64,000 nucleotides of DNA, from NCBI RefSeq assembly GCF_000317555.1, contig NC_019745.1, positions 4,340,001 through 4,404,000 on the forward strand, read 5' to 3'. The DNA comes from Gloeocapsa sp. PCC 7428. Its GTDB lineage: Bacteria > Cyanobacteriota > Cyanobacteriia > Cyanobacteriales > Chroococcidiopsidaceae. The stretch's first letter is position 1. Each line of letters opens with the position of its first letter. Position numbers and translations under genes: made by a program. The notes beneath the pieces are model-generated. The model ran no database searches and was not told the DNA's origin. It saw nothing but the letters and a program-made list of their open reading frames with translations. Shown in pieces: positions 56,771-64,000 of the stretch.

Positions 56771-57669
56771 AACATCCTACTTCTTTAGCTACCCAAAACT
56801 TGCAACAACGCGGCTATCAACTATTAGATGAATTAACAGTTAATCGTACTTTAGCCGCTAAGTTTTTCTTTCTAGCTACCGCAGGTTTTTTCTTATTTTT
56901 ACCAATTTTTTTAGCAATTTACGCTTTCTTTACAGGAACAAATCAAGACATTAATTTTGCCTTTTCGCAAGTGCAGGGATGGATCGGAACATTACTTCTA
57001 ATAATATTAACAATTGTCTTGCACGAACTTATTCACGGTGCGGTAATGTCGATTTATGGCGGTAAACCGCGTTATGGAGTAGGGTTATCGCACTTTGTCT
57101 TACCTTATGCTTATGCAACTTCGAGCAAAGTTTTTACGCGCAATCAATTTTTACAGATTACGCTTGCGCCATTCGCGATCATCTCGGTTTTAGGTGTGTT
57201 GCTGATGGTTGTATTGCAGACACCGTGGTTAGCGATCGCACTCGCAATCAATGCAGCAGGTGCAATTGTCGATATGTGGGTGAGTACGATTGTTTGGCGC
57301 TACCCCCGCCATGTTTTAGCAAAAGATACAGTCATTGGCTTACGCATCTATGGTAAATCAGGCGATCGCCGCGTAGCGCATTCAGCAAATAGTTTATTCT
57401 GGGATTTCTTAACAGGCTTTGCGATGAGCATGGTAGTGATTTGGCTAGGATTGGGGTTTGTGCTACCGGTAATTTTATCAATGCTTGGTATAGAAACATT
57501 GATTTTGGGAATTTCTGATACTCCCTTAACTTTGTACCAATACCAGCGTACTGATGGAGGCGGATTTCTGGCTTCGATTCAGTTTATTAATGTTTTAGCA
57601 TTAAGTAGTGCGGTGGGATTAATTTACGGATTTGTTAAATCGAGTTTTAACTCAACAAAGAGCAAATAG
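56767..57669 (+). CDS. DUF3267 family membrane metallopeptidase-like protein
   Basis: 300 residues with about six hydrophobic segments. HELIH at 86-90 (LTIVLHELIHGAVMSIYGGKPRYGVG) is a zincin HExxH motif in a membrane segment. HFVLPYAYATSSKVFTRNQFLQITLAPFAII resembles DUF3267 and site-2-protease-like proteins. Peptidase activity is inferred from the motif only. Its start lies inside the last codons of the MscS gene, and a DUF4332 gene follows after 23 bases. The C-terminal part, with two more membrane segments, is longer than in typical short DUF3267 proteins. Confidence 0.85.
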   Translation: MKHPTSLATQNLQQRGYQLLDELTVNRTLAAKFFFLATAGFFLFLPIFLAIYAFFTGTNQDINFAFSQVQGWIGTLLLIILTIVLHELIHGAVMSIYGGKPRYGVGLSHFVLPYAYATSSKVFTRNQFLQITLAPFAIISVLGVLLMVVLQTPWLAIALAINAAGAIVDMWVSTIVWRYPRHVLAKDTVIGLRIYGKSGDRRVAHSANSLFWDFLTGFAMSMVVIWLGLGFVLPVILSMLGIETLILGISDTPLTLYQYQRTDGGGFLASIQFINVLALSSAVGLIYGFVKSSFNSTKSK

Positions 57670-57692
57670 TGAGATGGTATCACTTTTAAAAT

Positions 57693-58139
57693 ATGCAAAA
57701 AGTAAATCGTTCGTCTCCAACTCAAATTCTACAAAAGAATTGGCAAATTAGCGAACTACCAGGATTAAACATCCAAGAACAAGCACAACTTGCACAACTT
57801 GGTATATCAACAACGCTGCAACTATTACAACAATGTCAAACGATTCATCAACGACAAGCCTTAGCAACACAGTTACGCGTTAGAGTTGAAACTGTCAACA
57901 AATGGGTAGCTTTAGCAGATTTAGCACGAATTCCCAGTGTCGGCTGTCAATATTGCGGCGTATTACTGCACGCAGGCATTATATCTGTTACCCAACTTGC
58001 GCAAACTCCACTGCATCGATTACATCAACAGATTTTGCGATTGCAAGTTGCAACACTCCAACGTCGCGATTTGTGTCCCTCGCGCAGTGAAATGCAAGTA
58101 TGGATTAATCAAGCGCGATCGCTTGTCACCCACCCATAA
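57693..58139 (+). CDS. DUF4332 domain protein (helix-hairpin-helix-like)
   Basis: 148 residues, soluble. Two helix-hairpin-helix-like units: ISELPGLNIQEQAQLAQLGISTTLQLLQQ and LARIPSVGCQYCGVLLHAGIISVTQLAQTPLHRLHQQI. HhH units often bind DNA without sequence preference, but no test exists here. CQYC is a vicinal-type Cys pair. It follows the DUF3267 gene closely. Role unknown. Confidence 0.82.
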   Translation: MQKVNRSSPTQILQKNWQISELPGLNIQEQAQLAQLGISTTLQLLQQCQTIHQRQALATQLRVRVETVNKWVALADLARIPSVGCQYCGVLLHAGIISVTQLAQTPLHRLHQQILRLQVATLQRRDLCPSRSEMQVWINQARSLVTHP

Positions 58140-58181
58140 TACAGATATATTTATATTTGTAGTACATTAGGCAGGATTGCC

Positions 58182-59369
58182 ATGATGTCTCACTTTAAAT
58201 ATGACGTTATCTCGAACGCTGAAGACGAGCAACGACTAGGAAAAATTTTACAGCAGTGCTTCAACTCTCCATCCGACAGCATCAAGACTTACTTTCAACG
58301 TGTTGGTAGAGAAAACTACCGCAGTATCAGCGATTCAACTCGAATGATCGGTGGTTTAGCCATCCTTCCGCAAGGACAATGGTTTGGTGGTGAATGTGTT
58401 CCTATGGGAGGAATCGCAGCAGTAGGGATAGCCCCAGAATATCGCGGTTCTGGTGCAGCATTGGAATTAATGAAACAAACAATTCGAGAACTTTATAGAC
58501 GAGGTATCCCAATTTCAACGCTTTATGCTGCAACGCAAAGACTCTATCGCCAAGTGGGGTACGAACAAGGCGGAAGCCTTTGCAGTTGGGAAATGCCGAC
58601 ACAGAGTATTGTAATGCGTGATTGCGCGCAGCGCAGCGCCCGAAGCGATCGCACACTGCCAATGCAAGCTGTCGATCTCGATTGTCATGAATTCTCTCAT
58701 CTGCATCAGCAACAAGCAAAATCAACAAATGGATATTTGCAACGCCATCAATCAATTTGGCAAGAGAAAATCAAATCATCTACTTATGCTTATTTGATTG
58801 GTGCAAATCAACCTGAAGGCTATTTAATGTTTCAGCAACAGCAACTCAATAATAGTGAATGTCTTGCTATAAGAGATTTAGTCTTACTAACTTCAGGTGC
58901 AGTGCGACGTTTCTGGACATTTATCAGCGATCATCGTTCGCAAGTTGAGAAAGTCTATTGGAAACATTCAGCTACTAATTTTTTAACATTAAACCTGCCA
59001 GAACAAACAGCAAAAATAGTAGATTTAACACATTGGATGATGCGGATTGTTGATGTTGTAAAAGCTTTAGAAAAACGCGGCTATCCAGAAGATTTGACAA
59101 CTGAATTACATTTAGCAATTACGGACGAGTTAATAGGAGAAAATAATGGCAACTTCATTCTGAAAGTAACGCAAGGACACGGTGAAGTGACTAAGGGAGG
59201 ACAAGGAGAATTAAAACTTGATATTAGTGGATTATCGCCGCTTTATACAGGATTATTTACACCACAGCAATTGCAACTTATGGGACGCTTAGCAGCTACA
59301 GAAACAGCTTTGTTAAGTGCAACACAGATCTTTGCAGGGTCTTTGCCTTGGATGCCAGATTTCTTTTAG
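58182..59369 (+). CDS. Eis-like GNAT acetyltransferase with C-terminal sterol-carrier-like domain
   Basis: 395 residues. N-terminal GNAT with GGIAAVGIAPEYRGSGAALELMKQTIRELYRRGIPISTLYAATQRLYRQVGYEQGG, a central second GNAT-like part (about 150-290), and a C-terminal SCP2-like domain (LHLAITDELIGENNGNFILKV..GELKLDISGLSPLYTGLFTPQQL). This three-part layout is that of the Eis (enhanced intracellular survival) family, which acetylates amines including aminoglycosides in some bacteria. The free C-terminal carboxylate PDFF resembles the Eis active site. The natural substrate here is unknown. A second ATG follows directly at 58185. Confidence 0.9.
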   Translation: MMSHFKYDVISNAEDEQRLGKILQQCFNSPSDSIKTYFQRVGRENYRSISDSTRMIGGLAILPQGQWFGGECVPMGGIAAVGIAPEYRGSGAALELMKQTIRELYRRGIPISTLYAATQRLYRQVGYEQGGSLCSWEMPTQSIVMRDCAQRSARSDRTLPMQAVDLDCHEFSHLHQQQAKSTNGYLQRHQSIWQEKIKSSTYAYLIGANQPEGYLMFQQQQLNNSECLAIRDLVLLTSGAVRRFWTFISDHRSQVEKVYWKHSATNFLTLNLPEQTAKIVDLTHWMMRIVDVVKALEKRGYPEDLTTELHLAITDELIGENNGNFILKVTQGHGEVTKGGQGELKLDISGLSPLYTGLFTPQQLQLMGRLAATETALLSATQIFAGSLPWMPDFF

Positions 59370-59384
59370 TTAAATACAGATTAT

Positions 59385-60158
59385 ATGATTGATTATGGGT
59401 TATCTGGTAAAGTTGCTTTAGTAACGGGAGTCAGTCGCCTTCAAGGTATTGGATTTGCGATCGCACATTCTTTGGCTAAAGCTGGAGCGAATGTTTTTAC
59501 GACTTATTATCGTCCGTATGATGCATTGATGCCTTGGGGAAGTTGCGATCGCGAGGCAGAAGAAATCATTAGTTTACTACAATCTTATGGAGTAAAAGTT
59601 GCGGGATTGGAAGCGAATCTTGCTGAATTACAAGTACCAAAGCAGCTATTTGAGCAAGTAGAAGATTTGCTAGGTTCTGTGGATATTTTGATAAATAATG
59701 CAGCATATGACGAACAAGTAGATATCTACTCACTATCTGCTGATTTACTTGACACGCACTATGCAGTCAATGTGCGCGGCACAACGTTATTATGTCAAGA
59801 ATTTGCACAGCGTCACGATGGGCGTGCAGGGGGAAGAATTATTAATTTAACTTCTGGTCAAAGTTTAGCACCTATGCCAGAGAACCTCCCTTATGCAATT
59901 ACCAAAGGAGCAATTGAGGCGCTGACGATGAGTTTAAGTGCTAGCTTGGCAGATAAAGGTATTACAGTCAACGCGGTAGATCTAGGCGCAACAGATACAG
60001 GTTGGATGAATGAGGATCTTCGGACTCAACTAGCAATGGAATCACGTTTTAGTCGTGTCGGTACACCAGAAGATGCAGCACGTATTATTCTATTTCTTGC
60101 TTCTACACAAGCACAATGGATTACAGGACAAATTATTCGCTCAAGGGGTGGGTTGTAA
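59385..60158 (+). CDS. SDR family oxidoreductase (FabG-like)
   Basis: 257-residue Rossmann enzyme. VTGVSRLQGIGFAIAHSLAKAGA binds NAD(P), NNAAYDE is the NNAG equivalent, catalytic Ser is in NLTSGQS and Tyr/Lys in YAITKGAIEALT. C-terminal GVTPE-like GTPEDAARIILFLASTQAQWITGQI is standard. Starts 15 bases after the Eis-like gene on the same strand. The substrate is unknown. Confidence 0.93.
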   Translation: MIDYGLSGKVALVTGVSRLQGIGFAIAHSLAKAGANVFTTYYRPYDALMPWGSCDREAEEIISLLQSYGVKVAGLEANLAELQVPKQLFEQVEDLLGSVDILINNAAYDEQVDIYSLSADLLDTHYAVNVRGTTLLCQEFAQRHDGRAGGRIINLTSGQSLAPMPENLPYAITKGAIEALTMSLSASLADKGITVNAVDLGATDTGWMNEDLRTQLAMESRFSRVGTPEDAARIILFLASTQAQWITGQIIRSRGGL

Positions 60159-60369
60159 AATTTACTAAAGACAATCGCGCTCAGTCCAAGCAAGTCATGC
60201 GATCGCCTAATCACAGCCTCAACTGTTCAAACTCGCTTTCTCATTTCAGAGCAATATCTACTGTAGCAGAGATCAGGGTTGAAAATCAGAAGGTCGAAGC
60301 ATTTAAGAATATAGCCATTCCGCACAGTAGTACAGTTAGACTTGCGCTTCAGAATTCAGACAACGCTAA

Positions 60370-61284
60370 CTACCGATATCCAGTTGCATCAGCAGGCAAA
60401 CCTGCTGCTTGAACCTCACAAATATAGCGCCAAGCATCCGGCTGCGAGCCATCCAAATCTGTAAAACCGTAGACCTTCGCGAGTTGACTACTCGACAGCG
60501 ATTGACCACTCCAACGGGCAACATTGGGATCTCCAGCAAGACACGCAACCGCACGACCAATATAACGGGGCGTTTCAGAAATGACAAAGTGAGGTTCTTT
60601 TGCGGTTGCATCTTGCCAATTGGCTTCGCTGACCCCAAAACTATCCAGCATGATTTCTGAACGCAACCAGCCTGGAGTGAGCGCAACGGCTGTGCATAGA
60701 TGCGGTTGAAGCTCTTGTGCCAAAGCCCAAGCCATGCGGATGACTGAGGTTTTTGCCAGGTCATAGAATAGCGATAATCGGTAGTTTTCGCTATTGTGTT
60801 CTGCCGTACCATCGGTGATTTCGACGACTAGTCCACCTGGATTTTTGATTAAAAGTGGCAGCGCGGAGTGACTAGTAATAATGTGCGTGTCGATCGCCAA
60901 CCTCAACATCCGCAGCCCCCGTTCTAGAGAAAGCTCCCACACGGGCTTGTTAAACTCTGTCAAATATTCTCCGCCAATATCGTTAACCAAAATATTCAAC
61001 CGCCCTTGCTCGTTTTCGATGCGTGCTACCAAAGCTTGAACCTGTGCAGGATCGAGATGATCGACCTGAATGGGTATACCACAACCTCCCACTTGATTGA
61101 CAAGATCTGCGGTTTCTTCGATGGTTTCAGAACGGTTATATTCAGAGCGTTGAGTGCGAGTAGTTCGACCTGTTACATAAACAATTGCCCCCGCTGCACC
61201 TAGTTCAGTAGCAATGCCACGACCTGCACCGCGCGTCGCTCCTGCGACCAAAGCAACTTTGTTCTTCAATTGTTGATTGATCAT
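60370..61284 (-). CDS. SDR family oxidoreductase
   Basis: 304 residues. Cofactor motif VAGATRGAGRGIATELGAAGA, then VNDIGGEY in place of NNAG, and a YxxxK pair in LFYDLAKTSVIRMAWALAQE. The middle and C-terminal parts are longer than in common SDRs (TPGWLRSEIMLDSFGVSEANW..ETPRYIGRAVACLAGDPNVARWSGQSLSSSQLAKVYGFTDLDGSQPDAW). The Ser position is TDGTAE, so the canonical Ser may be Thr or missing, which would affect catalysis. The substrate is unknown. The convergent SDR gene upstream (59385) is not a close copy. Confidence 0.9.
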   Translation of the reverse strand: MINQQLKNKVALVAGATRGAGRGIATELGAAGAIVYVTGRTTRTQRSEYNRSETIEETADLVNQVGGCGIPIQVDHLDPAQVQALVARIENEQGRLNILVNDIGGEYLTEFNKPVWELSLERGLRMLRLAIDTHIITSHSALPLLIKNPGGLVVEITDGTAEHNSENYRLSLFYDLAKTSVIRMAWALAQELQPHLCTAVALTPGWLRSEIMLDSFGVSEANWQDATAKEPHFVISETPRYIGRAVACLAGDPNVARWSGQSLSSSQLAKVYGFTDLDGSQPDAWRYICEVQAAGLPADATGYR

Positions 61285-61323
61285 CTAAACCTTCTCCATT
61301 TCTACATTTTGGGGAAGTAGAGA

Positions 61324-62160
61324 CTAATTAGTTTGCGCAATTAGCTGTTGTAAAGTCTTGTCAAGATTTGCGATCGCTGGTAATTGTATGCGAAATTCAT
61401 TCTCAAGCGCAGTACGCAACTCTGTCACGGTAGTAAGTACGCGCTGTTTTATCTCACCATCAAGATAATGCATTGTTAGTCGGTTATTTCGCAATGCATA
61501 GCGACAGCGCGAGTTTGGTCTAGCTGCAATAAGTGACGTTACAAACAGTGAGTTTGGGTGAGTTGAGACATACCAATTGCTTACCTCATAATCTGGGAGT
61601 TGCTGCTCTTGCAGATCAAAAGAGTAAAGAGATTTCCATTCCTGAGCGATATATGCCTGCATGATGTAAGTGCGCTCAGTTGCAAGTAATCGAAACAGTT
61701 CATGGGGTGTCCTTTGTTCAAGGTTCGGTGTTAAAGCAAGTGGTGCAGTGAGTGTTAAGCCCCCAAAGCCGACATCTGCAATGTGTTGCTCGTTATCAAT
61801 ACCGACCCGCAGCAGCATATGACTGCGCGGCGCGATTGTTCCTGGTGGCAAATTCCACAACACGCGCGCTGCTAGGTTTGTTACATGAAAGCCAAGTGAA
61901 AGTAGGACTGAGCGCAATAATAGATTTTGCTCAAAGCAATAGCCACCACGACCTTCGTAGATCAGCTTTTGTTGTAAAGACTTGAGATCTAGCGCAACAG
62001 GTTGTTTGAGCAACGAATTAAGATTTTCAAACGCAATCGACGTTGCATGATGGAGGTGAATTGCTTGTAATGTTTCGAGCGTTGGAGAGCGATCGCCGCT
62101 GTAGCCGATGCGCTGAAAATAAGCATCGAGGTCAATTGCGTCAGGTGTTTGGTTTCGCAT
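61324..62160 (-). CDS. Arylamine N-acetyltransferase
   Basis: 278 residues. Catalytic triad visible: Cys75 in GRGGYCFEQN, His114 in PRSHMLLRV and Asp129 in HIADVGFGG. IAFENLNSLL precedes the triad as usual. Transfers acetyl from acetyl-CoA to arylamines or hydrazines; other acyl groups are used in some species. It lies 39 bases upstream of the SDR gene on the same strand and may be cotranscribed. Confidence 0.95.
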   Translation of the reverse strand: MRNQTPDAIDLDAYFQRIGYSGDRSPTLETLQAIHLHHATSIAFENLNSLLKQPVALDLKSLQQKLIYEGRGGYCFEQNLLLRSVLLSLGFHVTNLAARVLWNLPPGTIAPRSHMLLRVGIDNEQHIADVGFGGLTLTAPLALTPNLEQRTPHELFRLLATERTYIMQAYIAQEWKSLYSFDLQEQQLPDYEVSNWYVSTHPNSLFVTSLIAARPNSRCRYALRNNRLTMHYLDGEIKQRVLTTVTELRTALENEFRIQLPAIANLDKTLQQLIAQTN

Positions 62161-62198
62161 AGCGGCACAATCAATGCGGTCAGTTTTGAGTTCCTTAT

Positions 62199-62308
62199 GA
62201 CTTACGCAATCTTAGCGTTTTAATCAGACCCCCCATTCCCCCAAACCCCCTCCAAAAAAGCGGCTACTCATGAAGCAGCGATTGTTCGGGGTAGCTGTTG
62301 CGTAAGTC
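62199..62308. mobile_element. 110-bp MITE-like element with 11-bp terminal inverted repeats
   Basis: GACTTACGCAA (62199-62209) and TTGCGTAAGTC (62298-62308) are exact complements bounding 110 bases with a C-rich middle (CCCCCCATTCCCCC). Such ends are common in cyanobacterial non-autonomous elements, from memory. No transposase is inside. Confidence 0.6.
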
Positions 62309-62388
62309 CTGTGCCTTTACTATAGGGCAATCGATTGCACTGAATGCGGGCAGACTTATGGAGCAGCAAAACATATAGCGTTACGTTG

Positions 62389-62871
62389 CTATTGCTTCCG
62401 CCGATAGTTAGTCCTCATAACCCAGTGCCACTCGCCGTCATCGCTCAACACATACGATGTCAGTACCCGACGGTCGTCACCGATAAACTCGATCGCGTCT
62501 TTGTACTTAGCCATTTTGCGCTCATCTGTCATCGCGGGGGCTTCAGTGTTGAGTGTCAAAACATTTTCAGCTGCGTCTAGTTCGCCTTCATACACACACA
62601 AGTAAGTCATCATTGATCCAATCCAGGTGCCTACATAACGCTGCTTCTGTGGGTCGTAGCCAAGCGTCATCACTGTTGTCGCAGTACCGCAGCCTGGCAT
62701 TTCACCCTGTCCCTCGGCTAGCAACCACACACCATCGAGCGATCGCACGTTCTCAGTTCCCGTAAACTTTTGCGGCGGCTGATTCGGTTCCATCATTATC
62801 GCCTCTGCTTCGTATGTCCACTCGCCAACCAGCTTTTGTAGCCAATCGTGTTTATGCAGTTCAGTTTTCAT
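62389..62871 (-). CDS. DUF1579 family protein
   Basis: 160 residues from ATG 62871 (MKTELHKHDWLQKLVGEWTYEAEA). AAGGAG lies 7 bases upstream; an ATG directly before it (62874) is also possible and the frame is open to 62937. The sequence LVGEWTYEAEAIM..NVRSLDGVWLLAEGQGEMPG..TVMTLGYDPQKQRYVGTWIGSMMTYL is the DUF1579 pattern, a lipocalin-like fold of unknown role. Soluble. Confidence 0.9.
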   Translation of the reverse strand: MKTELHKHDWLQKLVGEWTYEAEAIMMEPNQPPQKFTGTENVRSLDGVWLLAEGQGEMPGCGTATTVMTLGYDPQKQRYVGTWIGSMMTYLCVYEGELDAAENVLTLNTEAPAMTDERKMAKYKDAIEFIGDDRRVLTSYVLSDDGEWHWVMRTNYRRKQ

Positions 62872-63094
62872 CATTAAACTCCTTGTTGTGTTTGGCGCAA
62901 GGCAGAGAGGCGTGCGTGATTTTGCTGCGTTACTCATCAGCAGGCAGCAACGCCTGGTAACAAAACCACAGAGAACTTAAATGCTGCCTTGCATTCACTA
63001 TTTGAAGAGGTGAGATATGTTTGCGTACTTCTTGCACTGATGAATAAGTGAGGAATCGATTCGGGTGAAAGGAATGTAGCTCCTCAGTTCATAA

Positions 63095-63745
63095 TTAGTA
63101 CAAATGTACCATAAAATGTGCACTCTGCTCGTCAGCGAAATATTTCTTAAGCAAGGAAGGCGTTGCTGACACATGAGCGCGTACGTGAGTCGATGCAATT
63201 CGCGCTGCTTGTGCGGCTTGGAGTGCCGCGTTATGTTCTGCGATCTTCGTGCGTTCGTTTAACTCGGCTTGTTCTCGCGCTTGCCGAGAGATAACACCTG
63301 TTTCGGCAGAGTATTGCGCCCGTTGGCGATCGCGCTGGGTTTGTGCGAAAGCGGCTTGCGTTTGTGCAACTCGTGCTTCCACTTGTCGTTGATTTGCCTG
63401 CGCTGCGGCAATGCGACTGCGTGCTTGTGCTAAAGCTGCGGTTGTATGCGGTAAAGGATCAATACGCGCGACAATATCTCTTGCCTCAACAACATCACAT
63501 TCATCCAAAGTAATGCGGTCTAGATGTCCAGTGACTTCGGCTGCAAGAATGTAGCGATCGCGCACTCGTGTCATTCCCTCTACATTGACGGTGACTTGTA
63601 GTTTACCTTGTTCAACGCGCCCTACCTCAACTTTAACAGGAGTAGGACGTAGCAATAAGACGAGTGCGATCGCCGTTGCTAGTGCAATACCAAAATAGAT
63701 AAATAACTTTGAGGAGTGTTTTGGTAGAGATGGCAGTGATATCAT
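63095..63745 (-). pseudogene. HlyD/RND-type membrane-fusion adaptor, 3'-truncated
   Basis: 216 residues. A membrane anchor (YFGIALATAIALVLLL), the first lipoyl half (VGRVEQGKLQVTVNVEGMTRVRDRYILAAEVTGHLDRI) and a coiled coil (AALAQARSRIAAAQANQRQVEARVAQTQAAFAQTQ) are intact. Normal adaptors have a second lipoyl half and a beta barrel, about 200 more residues. Here the frame runs into an unrelated tail (HVSATPSLLKKYFADEQSAHFMVHLY). No pump gene is adjacent. A deletion most likely removed the 3' half. Confidence 0.75.
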
Positions 63746-63786
63746 CTATAACTACCTCTTATCTCTTTGTGCCTCATTGCATACAA

Positions 63787-64000
63787 TTAAAGCTTATAGC
63801 CTACTTGACGTAAGAATTGATGGCGTACGCGCACATCTTCAGCAGTTTCTACAGCTTTTGGTGCTGAACCATCGACAACACCTAAAATTCCTCTTCCTTG
63901 GTCTGTTTCAACGATAATTGCTTCAACAGGATTCGCAGTAGCACAGTAAATGTTGCAGACTTCTGGACATTGCTTAATCGCGTTTAAAACACTAATTGGA
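63787..64000 (-). CDS. Adenosine-specific kinase family protein (3' part, runs off window)
   Basis: Read from the right edge: [70 protein letters not shown] then TAA. These 70 residues match the C-terminal half of the family called adenosine-specific kinase, found in archaea and bacteria including cyanobacteria. The biochemical assignment of the family is thin. The start is beyond base 64000. Confidence 0.88.
   Translation of the reverse strand, partial: PISVLNAIKQCPEVCNIYCATANPVEAIIVETDQGRGILGVVDGSAPKAVETAEDVRVRHQFLRQVGYKL

Noticed and set aside
60116-60412. Small plus-strand frame between the two SDR genes
   Set aside because: It starts inside the first SDR gene and ends inside the second, has no family pattern and no ribosome site.

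Overview
The window reads as chromosomal DNA of a filament-free or unicellular-type cyanobacterium. The supporting signs are the very frequent octamer GCGATCGC (HIP1), the order ndhL - DUF3007 - trpA, a tRNA-Leu(UAA) split by a group I intron, a plant-type ferredoxin, a helical carotenoid protein (homologue of the orange carotenoid protein N-terminal domain), DUF2555-coaBC, and several families seen almost only in cyanobacteria. The protein styles recall Chroococcidiopsis/Gloeocapsopsis-like genomes, but this is recall, not a computed placement. No prophage, CRISPR array or intact insertion sequence was seen.

Layout. 1-2.9 kb: minus-strand two-component genes (cut response regulator and a CHASE3-PAS-PAS hybrid kinase). 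3.3-4.5 kb: acetate kinase. 4.6-14.1 kb: a block that looks devoted to reactive electrophiles and xenobiotics: a MerR regulator, a quinone oxidoreductase, a YqjM-type old yellow enzyme, an epoxide-hydrolase-like enzyme, a glutathione S-transferase, an alpha/beta hydrolase, a DinB-fold protein, an MFS exporter, a second MerR regulator and an aldo/keto reductase. Both MerR genes carry clear palindromic operators. 14.0-16.1 kb: trpA, DUF3007, ndhL and the intron-bearing tRNA. 16.3-25.7 kb: ferredoxin, AraC regulator, esterase (probable CTG start), DUF2555, coaBC, a DUF3352 protein, rhodanese, hrcA, a membrane protein and a BtuF-like binding protein. 26.2-36 kb: a second hybrid kinase, a GT39-like membrane protein with TPRs, a GNAT enzyme, a bifunctional proline dehydrogenase/P5C dehydrogenase and a PD-(D/E)XK-like nuclease-domain protein. 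36.3-41 kb: smc and a PRC-barrel protein. 41.1-44.5 kb: a compact FIST - histidine kinase - receiver/diguanylate cyclase operon. 45-55 kb: helical carotenoid protein, a broken phospholipase D-like gene, a Tat-exported PhoD-like phosphatase, a 1339-residue 5'-nucleotidase/choice-of-anchor I/RTX protein and a baeRF-type protein. 55.4-58.1 kb: an MscS - DUF3267 - DUF4332 run. 58.2-64 kb: Eis-like acetyltransferase, two SDRs, arylamine N-acetyltransferase, DUF1579, a truncated HlyD-type adaptor and the end of an adenosine-specific-kinase-family gene.

Themes. The detoxification block and the later NAT/SDR/Eis group suggest strong handling of reactive small molecules. The PhoD-like and nucleotidase genes point to extracellular phosphate scavenging. 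Three separate kinase systems give a large signalling content. At least three genes are decaying (DUF29, PLD-like, HlyD-like). The intergenic DNA is rich in short palindromic repeats, including a 110-bp element with 11-bp terminal inverted repeats. I found no single system that is clearly new; the best candidates for follow-up are the MerR-controlled electrophile block, the FIST-kinase-cyclase operon and the secreted nucleotidase fusion.
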